A stretch of 64,000 nucleotides of DNA, taken from Vibrio sp. DW001 (GTDB lineage Bacteria; Pseudomonadota; Gammaproteobacteria; Enterobacterales; Vibrionaceae). The position numbers and the translations under genes were made by a program. Positions 46,637-55,808 of this stretch are shown here, piece after piece. Location: positions 434,001 to 498,000 of the forward strand of contig NZ_CP091976.1 of assembly GCF_029016285.1 (NCBI RefSeq), read 5' to 3'. Below the pieces are notes generated by a model, which did no database searches, was not told where the DNA came from, and saw only the letters and a list, made by a program, of their open reading frames with translations. Within the stretch, counting starts at the first letter, position 1; the number at the start of each line of letters is the position of its first letter.

Positions 46637-47100
46637 AACCCTTCTCCTCTTTCGCTGGCAATTTTAGCGGCGTCAACAATCATCCCGTACCCTGTGCAAC
46701 GGCAGAGGTTACCTGATATCGCTGTCCGAATCTCCAGCTCGTTCGGATGGGCGTTGGATTCAAGTAAGGCATATAACGCGAGCACCATACCCGGAGTACA
46801 AAATCCGCACTGTACGCCTTTTGCTTCAAGAAGCGCATTAATGACACACAATCCTTTTTCTGTTTTGCGCAACCCTTCCAGTGTCATCAACTGACCACCT
46901 TCGGCTTGACCTATGGGCATCATGCAAGCGTTGACCAATTCGCCATTAAACAATATTGAACACGCGCCACACTCCCCTTCACCACAGCCTTCTTTGGTCG
47001 CCATGTGACTGAGATTGATACGCAGTGTATGCAGTATTGATTGCAGGGGATCCGCGTCCACTTCGACCAACTCATCATTTAAATAGAATCCGATCTTCAT
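46630..47100 (-). CDS. xdhC: Xanthine dehydrogenase [2Fe-2S] subunit
   Basis: A 156-residue CoxS-type protein with eight cysteines for two [2Fe-2S] clusters: plant-type CGEGECGAC and NAC near the N-terminus, and the helical-domain set VQCGFCTPGM and NLCRCTGY. All eight are present, in contrast to the cysteine-free equivalent domain of XdhD. It overlaps xdhA by 4 nt and xdhB by 7 nt. Confidence 0.95.
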   Translation of the reverse strand: MKIGFYLNDELVEVDADPLQSILHTLRINLSHMATKEGCGEGECGACSILFNGELVNACMMPIGQAEGGQLMTLEGLRKTEKGLCVINALLEAKGVQCGFCTPGMVLALYALLESNAHPNELEIRTAISGNLCRCTGYGMIVDAAKIASERGEGLW

Positions 47101-49289
47101 TTTGCCTTGCCTCCGCCAGTAGTATTCTGTGCTCGTTCACTTTGACAAATCGCCTGACATATTTTCTCTGGCGTGACCGGTATTGATGATAAGCGTTCGC
47201 CAATAGCGGATTCTACTGCCGCTGAAAATGCGGCCGCACCCCCATTATGGGTTAGCTCACCTCCCCCTTTCGCACCATTTGGTCCATACGGGTAAGGGTT
47301 ATCAACTAGGTCGCTTTCAATCGACGGCACGTCCAACGCCGTTGGAATGACATAATCGGCCATTGTTTTTTGAGCAAAAACACCCTCGTCATTTAACTCC
47401 ATTTTCTCACAACTGCCATAACCAAGTGCTTGCACCAAACCTCCGTCAATCTGGCCCTTGAAAACGGCTGGATCAATGGCATGGCCAATATCGTATACTG
47501 CCCAAGCACCGAGAATATCTGTTTCGCCGGTAGCCATGTCGACCTCAACTTCAACGATATTCATACCGTAGCTTGTTGCTTGATACGCATTGCCCTGATA
47601 AGTATTTTGGTCCCACACGTGATAGTCCGGCTTGCGGTAAACCTCTTCGATTTCTAGCGATTCACCTTCGTGCCAATTATCTCTTATTTTTTTGGCTGCC
47701 TTCTCCAACAGATAGCCAACAATCAAGATTGATCGAGACGCGACCGTTGGGCCAGAATCCGGCACAATGCCAGTGTCTGGCACCGCTAATTGAATCGTAT
47801 CCAATGGTTTATTTAGGGTATCAGCGACAATCTTACGAAATGTCAGGCTTAGGCCTTGCCCAATATCAGTATTAGAAGCAAGGATCTGAATAGTACCGTC
47901 CGCCAACTTGAGAAGACGCACTTTTGCGCGTACCAGCGTATCTTCTAAATCTCCAGCAAAACCACAACCGTGCTGGAACACGGCCAGCCCAATCCCTTTT
48001 CGTTTTTCGTTATCTGGCCCTTGTCTCTGCGCTCGCTCATTTGACAGAATCGTATTCGCGTCAGCCTTGTTGTTATAGTCTGATAAATTCAGTATCCGTT
48101 CCAACATTTGATCCAACACTAATTCGCCGAAAATAGCCGCGCCGGTCAAGGTAGTCGAGTCCGATTTTAGGAAATGTCGATGCTTGAAAGCCATTGGGTC
48201 TTCGCCAATCTGCTTGGCGATATGATTCATATGGGTTTCCATACAAAAGCACGTCTGTGGTGAACCAAAGCCACGAAATGCACCTGTTGGCACAGTGTTC
48301 GTTGTCCAAGCATGCCCTTCTACGCGAACGTTAGGGATATCGTAAACATTGGTCGCCGTAGTGAGAGAACGCTGTAAAACAATGCCAGAAAGGCTAAGGT
48401 AAGCACCTGAATTAATATCAAAGTTGAGTTCCATAGCAACAATATTGCCATCGGCATCAATTCCGGTTTTGTAGTGAAATTCTACCGGGTGTCGCTTAGA
48501 CGTAAATTGAATGTCTTCGCTACGCTCCAGTACAATTCGAATAGGTTGTTGCAGTTTTTCAACCGCGACAGCCAGTGGCCCAGCCAAGACATCAGGATAG
48601 TCTTCTTTGCCACCAAATCCACCACCCGTCGGGCATTGAATAGCACGAACTTTATCATGGCCAAGTAGTACCGCCATACAGTGATGAACATAGAAAGGAC
48701 ACTGCATCGACCCCTCTATAACAATTTTGCCATCCTTTGGATAACCAACACAGCCTTGTGTTTCCAGATAGATATGTTCTTGATAACCCGTACTGCACGT
48801 CTCTTCAATAATAGTCACTGCACGGGAAAACCCCTCTTCGACATCGCCTTTTGTTAGCGTGTGCCTATCAAGCACATTGTCCGTTGAGTGAATCGCACCA
48901 TCGATAAGCGCTTTAGATTGCTCTATCGTATACGCCGGTTTTAACGGCGTGTAATCAACCTTAATTTTATTCAGTAATGTCTCTATCACATCTGGGTTTG
49001 GACCAACCAAAAGATAGATAACCTGACCAACATACCGCACTTCAGTGCAAGCAAACGCTGGCCAATCTATTTCTACTATAGGGAGCGCATTTTGTCCCGG
49101 AACATCATCAGCACCAAATAAATGGTAGCCTTCTGGCAGTTCCGGAAGTTCGACCGATTTAATCACCCCTCTGGGGCAAGAAGAGCGGTAGAACCGCCCT
49201 TCTAAAAGTCCCGGGTAATGACGGTCGGCAATATACTTAGCTTCACCAGTGGCTTCTTCCCACTTGAATCGAGTATTAACCGTATCCAT
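47097..49289 (-). CDS. xdhA: Xanthine dehydrogenase molybdenum-binding subunit
   Basis: A 730-residue large subunit. The molybdopterin domain motifs include TGGGFGGKED (about 221-230), TGAFRGFGSPQ and GAKGGGE, whose last residue Glu678 is the catalytic base. The residues that bind purines in bovine xanthine oxidase (Glu802 in GGGFGGKE, Arg880 in AFRGFG) are conserved, so xanthine or hypoxanthine is a reasonable substrate. The gene lies after ssnA (14-nt gap) and overlaps xdhC. The overall length is typical of bacterial XdhA. Confidence 0.94.
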   Translation of the reverse strand: MDTVNTRFKWEEATGEAKYIADRHYPGLLEGRFYRSSCPRGVIKSVELPELPEGYHLFGADDVPGQNALPIVEIDWPAFACTEVRYVGQVIYLLVGPNPDVIETLLNKIKVDYTPLKPAYTIEQSKALIDGAIHSTDNVLDRHTLTKGDVEEGFSRAVTIIEETCSTGYQEHIYLETQGCVGYPKDGKIVIEGSMQCPFYVHHCMAVLLGHDKVRAIQCPTGGGFGGKEDYPDVLAGPLAVAVEKLQQPIRIVLERSEDIQFTSKRHPVEFHYKTGIDADGNIVAMELNFDINSGAYLSLSGIVLQRSLTTATNVYDIPNVRVEGHAWTTNTVPTGAFRGFGSPQTCFCMETHMNHIAKQIGEDPMAFKHRHFLKSDSTTLTGAAIFGELVLDQMLERILNLSDYNNKADANTILSNERAQRQGPDNEKRKGIGLAVFQHGCGFAGDLEDTLVRAKVRLLKLADGTIQILASNTDIGQGLSLTFRKIVADTLNKPLDTIQLAVPDTGIVPDSGPTVASRSILIVGYLLEKAAKKIRDNWHEGESLEIEEVYRKPDYHVWDQNTYQGNAYQATSYGMNIVEVEVDMATGETDILGAWAVYDIGHAIDPAVFKGQIDGGLVQALGYGSCEKMELNDEGVFAQKTMADYVIPTALDVPSIESDLVDNPYPYGPNGAKGGGELTHNGGAAAFSAAVESAIGERLSSIPVTPEKICQAICQSERAQNTTGGGKAK

Positions 49290-49303
49290 ATCGAGATCTC
49301 ACA

Positions 49304-50632
49304 TTAGTCTAATCGATCCATTGTTTTCCAAAGGCGTTGCGCTACTTTGCGTGCTTCTGCATAGATAGGCGCAATATCGAATGGGAAAGATCGGTCTTCA
49401 TACACAAATCGTCCTTCAACGATAACACTATTGACGTTGCCCGCATTGATACCAAAAGCAATATGCCCTGGCAGGTTATCGGCCACAAATGGCGTTGGAC
49501 TGGTGTAATCGAGAATCGTTAAATCTGCTTTGTTTCCCGGGTCCAGACGACCAAACTTGGCCCCAAAGTTACGTGCAAGAATTTCGTTTCCGTTCCATAG
49601 GTTACGAGTAAAGCTATCTGGCCATAAAGGACCGCCAGCATCACGATGTTTGAAGAAAGCGAATTTAAGTTCTTCAAACATATCAGCACCAATGCCATCG
49701 GTTCCCAATGCCACATTCTTAAAGCGAGTGAGCTTGCTGTTGTAGCCTACATTATTGTTCATGTTAGAACGGGCGTTGTGTACTAAGAAACCGTCTTTTG
49801 CGTTCAAGATATCAATGTCTCGATCAGACAGGAATAGACCATGTGCCAACAGGGTTTTCTCATTGATTAGGCCAAAACTGTCCAAACGTTCAACAATATC
49901 CTGACTGTAATGATGATGACTATGAGTGACGTCGTAGCGGTCTTCTGCGACATGGATGTGGATACCACGCCCCGTAGCCTTAACAGCTTCAGACATCATG
50001 GAGAGGCCTTCATCCGTCACCGTAAATGGGGCATGAGCACCAATATGCGATTCTACAAGATACGGTTCTTCCCCTTTCGCTTTAGCATTGTCAATCAGTT
50101 GAGCAAAGGCAATGTTTTCCTCAACTCCAGCCATCATTTCTTGCATACCACCATTACGGTCGGTCGTCTCATAGCAGGTCATTCCACGCAAACCCGCTTT
50201 TAAGAAACCGCTACGCAAAGTCTTCAACGAACCGGCGATATAGTTTGGCGAAGCGTGGTGATCAATCACCGAAGAGCAACCATTCTTAATCGCTTCCAAT
50301 GAACAAATCAGGCCACTGTAATACAGCGCTTCTTCATCTAAGGCTCGATCCATACGCCACCAAAGGTTCTTCAGAATCGAAATAAAATCTGGGCTTGGCT
50401 TGATATCAGCCATTATGCCGCGAGCAAGACCCGAGTAAAAATGGTTGTGCGAGCATACAATGCCCGGCATGACCAATTTTCCATTCATCTCTTTTACCGT
50501 CGCGCCGGGGTAATTACCCGCCAGATTTGAACCGATCGCTTTGATAACGCCGCCATCAAGTACGATATCAACGCTTTCCTTAATCAGTGCAGGTTCTAAC
50601 TGCACCGCCGTTGCATTTTTTAGTATTAACAT
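49304..50632 (-). CDS. ssnA: SsnA-type amidohydrolase
   Basis: A 442-residue amidohydrolase of the same length as E. coli SsnA. The metal-binding motifs are CSHNHFYSG (H-N-H), IHIHVAED, LAHGLFLSD and ALGTDGIGAD. Members resemble chlorohydrolases/guanine deaminases, but the actual substrate of SsnA is not established. Its location between ygfK and xdhA with 14-nt gaps on both sides ties it to purine or related heterocycle catabolism. Confidence 0.92.
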   Translation of the reverse strand: MLILKNATAVQLEPALIKESVDIVLDGGVIKAIGSNLAGNYPGATVKEMNGKLVMPGIVCSHNHFYSGLARGIMADIKPSPDFISILKNLWWRMDRALDEEALYYSGLICSLEAIKNGCSSVIDHHASPNYIAGSLKTLRSGFLKAGLRGMTCYETTDRNGGMQEMMAGVEENIAFAQLIDNAKAKGEEPYLVESHIGAHAPFTVTDEGLSMMSEAVKATGRGIHIHVAEDRYDVTHSHHHYSQDIVERLDSFGLINEKTLLAHGLFLSDRDIDILNAKDGFLVHNARSNMNNNVGYNSKLTRFKNVALGTDGIGADMFEELKFAFFKHRDAGGPLWPDSFTRNLWNGNEILARNFGAKFGRLDPGNKADLTILDYTSPTPFVADNLPGHIAFGINAGNVNSVIVEGRFVYEDRSFPFDIAPIYAEARKVAQRLWKTMDRLD

Positions 50633-50646
50633 TCCTGACTCCTAAC

Positions 50647-53600
50647 CTATAAATCAACGCTGCCAAGCAAATAATTATGATGCGCAAGAACGTAGCTAAT
50701 CATTGTCGCTTCATCCGTCATCGACACAGGCATATCCAGTTCACTCTCGTTATTAATATTAAAGGTATATGTCTCACCTTTTGAGCGAACTAATACTTCC
50801 TTACCTTCTACGTAGAAGCCTTCATTGGTGCTGTTTGCAAAGTCATCGCGTAGATTAAATATGGTGAATTTGTCTTTATAAGGCTTGCTGTCCCAAGGGC
50901 AGAACTGAGCGCAGTTACCACATTCGTTACAGTAAGCGTCGATGTGCAATGTTTGGTATTGGTCTTTGAACCCTGGAATAGGTAACGATATATTGGCTCG
51001 GTTAGGACATACGTCTACACACTTACTACAGATATAATTACATTCCAGACAACGACTTGCTTCTTGTTCTATGAAGCTTTCACGGTCGGACTCTTCAAGT
51101 TCGTTAACGTTGATCATCTGAACTTGAATATCACCTTTACGTGCATATATTGCCTCGGCCTTAACCTTAGAAGAAACATCGGCTAAGCTTTCTGATTTGG
51201 ATTCTCGGGCCAATATCGTTGTTGCGGTTTTCCGACCACTGGAGATAGCAGAAACGATAGATGAAGGACCTGTGTGGGCATCACCCATTAAGAAGACATT
51301 CTCTACGCCTGTTTCACAGCTTTCTTCGTCAACAATAGGCCAGCCATCCTCACCCATTGGAATACCAATACGGCCAAGAGCATCTCGGTTTGACTGTTCG
51401 CCAACAGCGGTAATGAGTGCATCCACCTGAAGCTCAATGGTCTCCTGTGTGGCAACTGGACGACGACGACCTTTCTCATCAGGCTCTCCCAACTCCATGA
51501 CACGAGCGGTTAGCTTGCCATCGGCATTGAACTGTTCCGGATTAGTGAGGAACATAAACTGAACGCCATCTTCAACCGCTTCTTCATACTCTTCTTTGTA
51601 GGCGGGCATTTCGGCAATTGTGCGGCGGTACAGTATGGTTACCTTTTGTACCCCATCAACTTTAAGGGCGGCACGAGCACTGTCCATCGCCGTGTTTCCT
51701 GCACCAACAACCGCAACATGACTGCCAAGCTCCAGTTTTTCACCGTCATTGAACTGACGTAGAAATTCTAGCGATTTATAGAGGTTGCTATTGTCACCTG
51801 CAAGCGAAATAGGGTTGCCCTTATCCGCTCCTATTCCTAGACAGATATATTTGAAACCACTTGATTTTAGTGCATCCAAGTCTAAATTCGGGTTGCAACC
51901 GTATTCAATATGAACACCATGAGCGGTAACAAAATCAATATCGTGTTGAATCACTTCTGCCGGAATTCGGAATTGCGGAATGATATTCTTCACCACACCG
52001 CCTGCATTTTGTTCCTTCTCAAATATGGTTACCGGATGACCCGCTCGTGCCATAAAGTAAGCAGCGGACAAACCAGCAGGACCGGCTCCGATAACCGCGA
52101 CAGGGAATTTTTCGCCATCTAAATCAGGTTCATGCCACTTGGCTTTATAGCTTTCCCAACCTTTATCAAGTGCGATTTTCTTCATTTCACGAATGTTCAA
52201 TGCTCCTTCGTAGTCACGACGGGTACAGTTGTACTGGCATTGATGATCACAGATATGTCCGGTAATGGCAGGTAAAGCGTTACGAGAATAAATAACCTCT
52301 AATGCTTCGGTGTACTTTTGCTCGCCCAACAGACGAATGTACTCGGGAATATCTTGGCTAATAGGGCAGGCAGTGACACAAGGTGCAATATAGCAATCGG
52401 TCAATGGTAGCGCTTTTTTGACACTGATTTCTTCTGGTCCACGCCACTCTTTTTGTACGTAATCTGCGACCAGCGATTTTGCCGCTAATGCTTCAAGTTT
52501 CACGAGGTCAACTTTTTGCATTCCCCATTCATCACTGGTTTCTAGCTCTTTCGCACAGTCAGTCAAGCGAAGATAACCACCTGGCTTCAGCAAATCAGTT
52601 GCCATTGTTATTGGGCGTATACCCGTTTCAAAAATCTCTTTGATATTAAACTTACTAGCACCACCGGAATACGAAATGGGCAATGTTCCGTCGAATTCTC
52701 GAGAAAGCTCAAGGGCGACGTTAACAGACAGTGGGAACAAAGCTCGGCCAGACATATACATCTCTTTGTCGGGTAAACGTCCCTTACGATTTAGCGTGCC
52801 AAGAGTGTTGGTTAACTTAACGCCAAATCCGATATTTTTTGCTTTGCCTAATTCGACCAAACGATGAAGCATTGCTTTCGCGTCTTCTATCTGCAGGTCG
52901 TGACCGAATGACTCTTCGCTTAACGCAATATAGTCAAATCCGGCGTTATCTAATATTTCACGGACACGTTTGAAGCCCAATAAAGTAGGGTTCAATTTCA
53001 CAAACGTGTTGATGCCCTTCTCTTCGATCATATATTGACAGATCGCTTCTATCTCATGAGGTGGGCAGCCATGCATAGTAGATAATGTGACACCACGCGT
53101 CAGCTGAGGCGTGATTGTCTCAGTAAGCTGATTAAGGCGTGTTGAACTAAACTCGTTAGCAAAATCTGGTTTCGCGATAAAACGATTCAATTCATCGATA
53201 TATGCAACGAAATTTTCATGCTTGCTTGAATCAAGCATGTCATGGATATATTTCTGCATTGGTGCTGTTTGGATCCCAGCAAGGTCGTAGCCCACACTCA
53301 TATTAAAGACAAAAGATTTTGCTTCGCCTTCTAATCGTGGAGCAAAAACTTCTTCTAATAGATGCAGTGCAATCCACGCTTTAAGATATTCGTCATACGC
53401 TTTTATTAAAGTAAATTCGGTTGACCATTCGGTGTTAAAACACTCATCTTCTGCGTCGATACAGGGTTTAGCGATTTCCAACGTATCAAGCTTTTGAACT
53501 GTTTTCAGTTCCATGAAACGACCACCCGCTAACCAAGAGCAGATAATATTCTGCGCCAATTGAGTATGCGGGCCGGCCGCCGGCCCGACTGGTGTTTCAC

Positions 53601-53751
53601 AATTCTCACCCCAAACAGAAAGATCTTTGTTGCTCTCCTTGCGATAAAATTGCTTTGCTGGAATCCCAAAAATCGACTGGCTTTCTTTATACTCGCTAAA
53701 GATACGATTAAGAAGCTCGCCGAACGGAACGGGACGCATGATGTCTCCCAT
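50647..53751 (-). CDS. ygfK: YgfK-type oxidoreductase (putative selenate reductase subunit)
   Basis: A 1034-residue iron-sulfur flavoprotein. Order: an N-terminal dihydropyrimidine dehydrogenase-like barrel (GENCETPVGPAAGPHTQ, TLSTMHGCPPHEIEAICQY), a cysteine-rich helical Fe-S domain (CYIAPCVTACPISQDIPEYI, HICDHQCQYNCTR), a GltD-like FAD/NAD(P) domain (VAVIGAGPAGLSAAYFMARA, VAVVGAGNTAMDSARAAL), and C-terminal [4Fe-4S] motifs (CLECNYICSKCVDVCP, CNECGNCAQFCPW). It is called a selenate reductase subunit from E. coli data, yet synteny fits an electron-transfer partner for the hydroxylases. ATG 53751 follows AAGGAG. It is the first gene of an operon of five. Confidence 0.94.
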   Translation of the reverse strand: MGDIMRPVPFGELLNRIFSEYKESQSIFGIPAKQFYRKESNKDLSVWGENCETPVGPAAGPHTQLAQNIICSWLAGGRFMELKTVQKLDTLEIAKPCIDAEDECFNTEWSTEFTLIKAYDEYLKAWIALHLLEEVFAPRLEGEAKSFVFNMSVGYDLAGIQTAPMQKYIHDMLDSSKHENFVAYIDELNRFIAKPDFANEFSSTRLNQLTETITPQLTRGVTLSTMHGCPPHEIEAICQYMIEEKGINTFVKLNPTLLGFKRVREILDNAGFDYIALSEESFGHDLQIEDAKAMLHRLVELGKAKNIGFGVKLTNTLGTLNRKGRLPDKEMYMSGRALFPLSVNVALELSREFDGTLPISYSGGASKFNIKEIFETGIRPITMATDLLKPGGYLRLTDCAKELETSDEWGMQKVDLVKLEALAAKSLVADYVQKEWRGPEEISVKKALPLTDCYIAPCVTACPISQDIPEYIRLLGEQKYTEALEVIYSRNALPAITGHICDHQCQYNCTRRDYEGALNIREMKKIALDKGWESYKAKWHEPDLDGEKFPVAVIGAGPAGLSAAYFMARAGHPVTIFEKEQNAGGVVKNIIPQFRIPAEVIQHDIDFVTAHGVHIEYGCNPNLDLDALKSSGFKYICLGIGADKGNPISLAGDNSNLYKSLEFLRQFNDGEKLELGSHVAVVGAGNTAMDSARAALKVDGVQKVTILYRRTIAEMPAYKEEYEEAVEDGVQFMFLTNPEQFNADGKLTARVMELGEPDEKGRRRPVATQETIELQVDALITAVGEQSNRDALGRIGIPMGEDGWPIVDEESCETGVENVFLMGDAHTGPSSIVSAISSGRKTATTILARESKSESLADVSSKVKAEAIYARKGDIQVQMINVNELEESDRESFIEQEASRCLECNYICSKCVDVCPNRANISLPIPGFKDQYQTLHIDAYCNECGNCAQFCPWDSKPYKDKFTIFNLRDDFANSTNEGFYVEGKEVLVRSKGETYTFNINNESELDMPVSMTDEATMISYVLAHHNYLLGSVDL

Positions 53752-54326
53752 GATAAATCTCCTTGATGCTATAATTGCTTGTTTGGTTACAGCCAGTACA
53801 TTTCGTAATGCAATGCGTGGGGCTAAAATATGTCGGTCTCAAAGTGATAGGTCGAAAAAAATCAACCAACTATATTTATTAAAGAGCAACTACTGAGCCA
53901 GATATTAAAATCGAGATCATCAAGTCGATTGTTCTAAGTTAAATTCGTGACAGAGGTCGAAACTAAGGCCCATTGTGTGAACGCACGCACCTGAAGGTAA
54001 AGCGTTTAATAATGAACAAGATAAATCAGAAATGATTATGATTCTTAGTCAAGGTAAAATTCCTATCAAATTAATAAATCACTATCACTTTGATACCATT
54101 TATTTTGATAGTAATTATCAGAAACCGGAGCGTTCAAAAATTATTTAATATAGAAAGGTGGAATGTGATTTATTCTCAATGACAAGATAGGTTCAAATAA
54201 AAAATCTAGATTTTATACCGTGCAGTTATTAACTCGTGATAGTGACTTATTATCATTTTGATAAATATTCACTATCAACTCTCATAATGATACTAATAAA
54301 ACTGGACATGATTTAATAAGTCAGCT
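53752..54326. promoter_or_regulatory. Promoter region of ygfK with repeated T-N11-A boxes
   Basis: Two 13-bp boxes, TATCA-CTT-TGATA (54083-54095) and TATCA-TTT-TGATA (54251-54263), match the box upstream of ygfM. Between and beside them are further half-sites, for example TGATA-GTAAT-TATCA (54106-54120). No gene is present in the 575 bp. A LysR-type activator or repressor is the likely reader. Confidence 0.55.
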
Positions 54327-54914
54327 TCAACGCCGACAAAGCGCGTCGTAGGCATCTTGCGTGTCAATATCGAACAGTATTTCTGACGCCTTCATTCCCA
54401 CGTATTTCACTTCGCCACTCTGTATCAGTTTTTTCATCTTACTGTCCAAAGGGGCATTGGCTATCTCAGCCGCCATAGAATAACAGAGTAAAACCGGGTG
54501 TCCCGGGGCTTGAACTGTGCCGGGAAAGACAGTGTGTTGGCCGCGCTCATCCCACACCCTCTGATAAACATCGGCAGAAATACATGGCATATCACCATGA
54601 CATATAAAGAATTTTTCTGTTTCGACTTGTTTAACACCATGTTGAATAGAGCCAAACATTCCCTGTTCAAATCCCGGATTTACGACCACAACTATATTGC
54701 TGTTGCTCTTATAACGTTGGGCTAACTCACCTCCGCGGTGACCCACGACAAGTATTACCCGAGCGCAAAAGCCAAGTGCATTTTCGATACTTTCATCAAG
54801 GATTGTATGGTGAAGGTAAGGTAGCATCATCTTCCAGCGTCCCATTCGAGATGACAGGCCAGCAGCAGGCATCACACAATCTACGTGTTGACGTTGAACC
54901 ATTATATTACCCAT
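54327..54914 (-). CDS. mocA: Molybdenum cofactor cytidylyltransferase
   Basis: A 195-residue nucleotidyltransferase. PAAGLSSRMGRWKMMLPY is the nucleotide-binding motif (L-S-S-R-M-G), CHGDMPCIS holds the metal-binding Asp, and PGHPVLL is the family C-terminal motif. MocA links CMP to molybdopterin, forming MCD for xanthine oxidase-family enzymes, exactly the enzymes encoded next door. It is divergent from yqeC by 33 bp. An inner ATG four codons later (MVQRQ) may be the true start. Confidence 0.93.
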   Translation of the reverse strand: MGNIMVQRQHVDCVMPAAGLSSRMGRWKMMLPYLHHTILDESIENALGFCARVILVVGHRGGELAQRYKSNSNIVVVVNPGFEQGMFGSIQHGVKQVETEKFFICHGDMPCISADVYQRVWDERGQHTVFPGTVQAPGHPVLLCYSMAAEIANAPLDSKMKKLIQSGEVKYVGMKASEILFDIDTQDAYDALCRR

Positions 54915-54947
54915 TAATTAACATTAATCTCATTATTAGGAGGCCAT

Positions 54948-55790
54948 ATGACGTTGGGGTTTGACGACAATGAACTGCGTTTTTTACCATTTAAAGCCTC
55001 CGTAACAAAGCCGCTTGTTATTTCACTCGTAGGCGGTGGTGGTAAAACATCAACAGTGTTTTGGCTTGCCAATCAATTCAAGAAAAAAGGTCATCATGTT
55101 TTTGTTAGCACAACAACAAAAATGTATTTACCAGACAGTGAACAAACTGATAATTTTATTAACCTCCACGACACCAACGAACAACTAATAACATACCAGC
55201 ACTTGAATTTATTAGAGCCGAGTATCACTTTTTGTTATAAAAATAAAATTAAAACCGATAGTAAAAATAACAAAATTAAAGTGTCGGGTGTCACAAGTCA
55301 ATTTATTGATAATTTAAAAAATGACTCCCCTTTCACAGTTTTTATTATTGAGTCAGACGGTGCTAAATGTTTGCCAATAAAGGCACCTAATAGGCATGAG
55401 CCTTGCATCCCGAATACTTCAGATATAGTTATCGGTGTCACTGGTGCAGAAATTATTCATACTCGGGCGATACCCGAGAGAATTCATCGATGGGACACGT
55501 TTTCTGCACTAACCCAATGCTTGGATGGCGAACTCATAGACCACCGAGTACTGGGAAACTTGATTGAACATCAACATGGAATGTTTAAGCACGCTCCCAA
55601 AGATGCCATCAAAATTTGGTTGATAAACAAGCTGGATCTGGCCACTGATTACGACAAAATAGTAACGTTAGCCAATAAAATTATCAGCCAAACCACAACA
55701 CTTGATGCCATCTGGCTTGCGACGATGAACAGTCATACCCCGATTAAAGACGTACTGACGAGAAACTCGCCCATAAAGCGCTCGTCATGA
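54948..55790 (+). CDS. yqeC: YqeC, selenium-dependent hydroxylase accessory protein
   Basis: A 280-residue protein with a P-loop-like SLVGGGGKTSTVFWLANQF at about 25-43, STTTKMYLP, and the conserved VFIIESDGAKCLPIKAP. YqeC is part of the selenium-dependent molybdenum hydroxylase marker set with YqeB and MocA. The precise reaction is not known. AGGAGG lies 5 nt upstream of the ATG, a very strong ribosome site. The yqeB start is 18 nt downstream of its stop, so the two are co-transcribed. Confidence 0.92.
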   Translation: MTLGFDDNELRFLPFKASVTKPLVISLVGGGGKTSTVFWLANQFKKKGHHVFVSTTTKMYLPDSEQTDNFINLHDTNEQLITYQHLNLLEPSITFCYKNKIKTDSKNNKIKVSGVTSQFIDNLKNDSPFTVFIIESDGAKCLPIKAPNRHEPCIPNTSDIVIGVTGAEIIHTRAIPERIHRWDTFSALTQCLDGELIDHRVLGNLIEHQHGMFKHAPKDAIKIWLINKLDLATDYDKIVTLANKIISQTTTLDAIWLATMNSHTPIKDVLTRNSPIKRSS

Positions 55791-55808
55791 AAACTGAGGT
55801 CATGATTA

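Noticed and set aside
54327..54330. Co-transcription of mocA into ygfK
   Set aside because: They are on the same strand, but a 575-bp gap with its own regulatory boxes separates them; a separate promoter is more likely.
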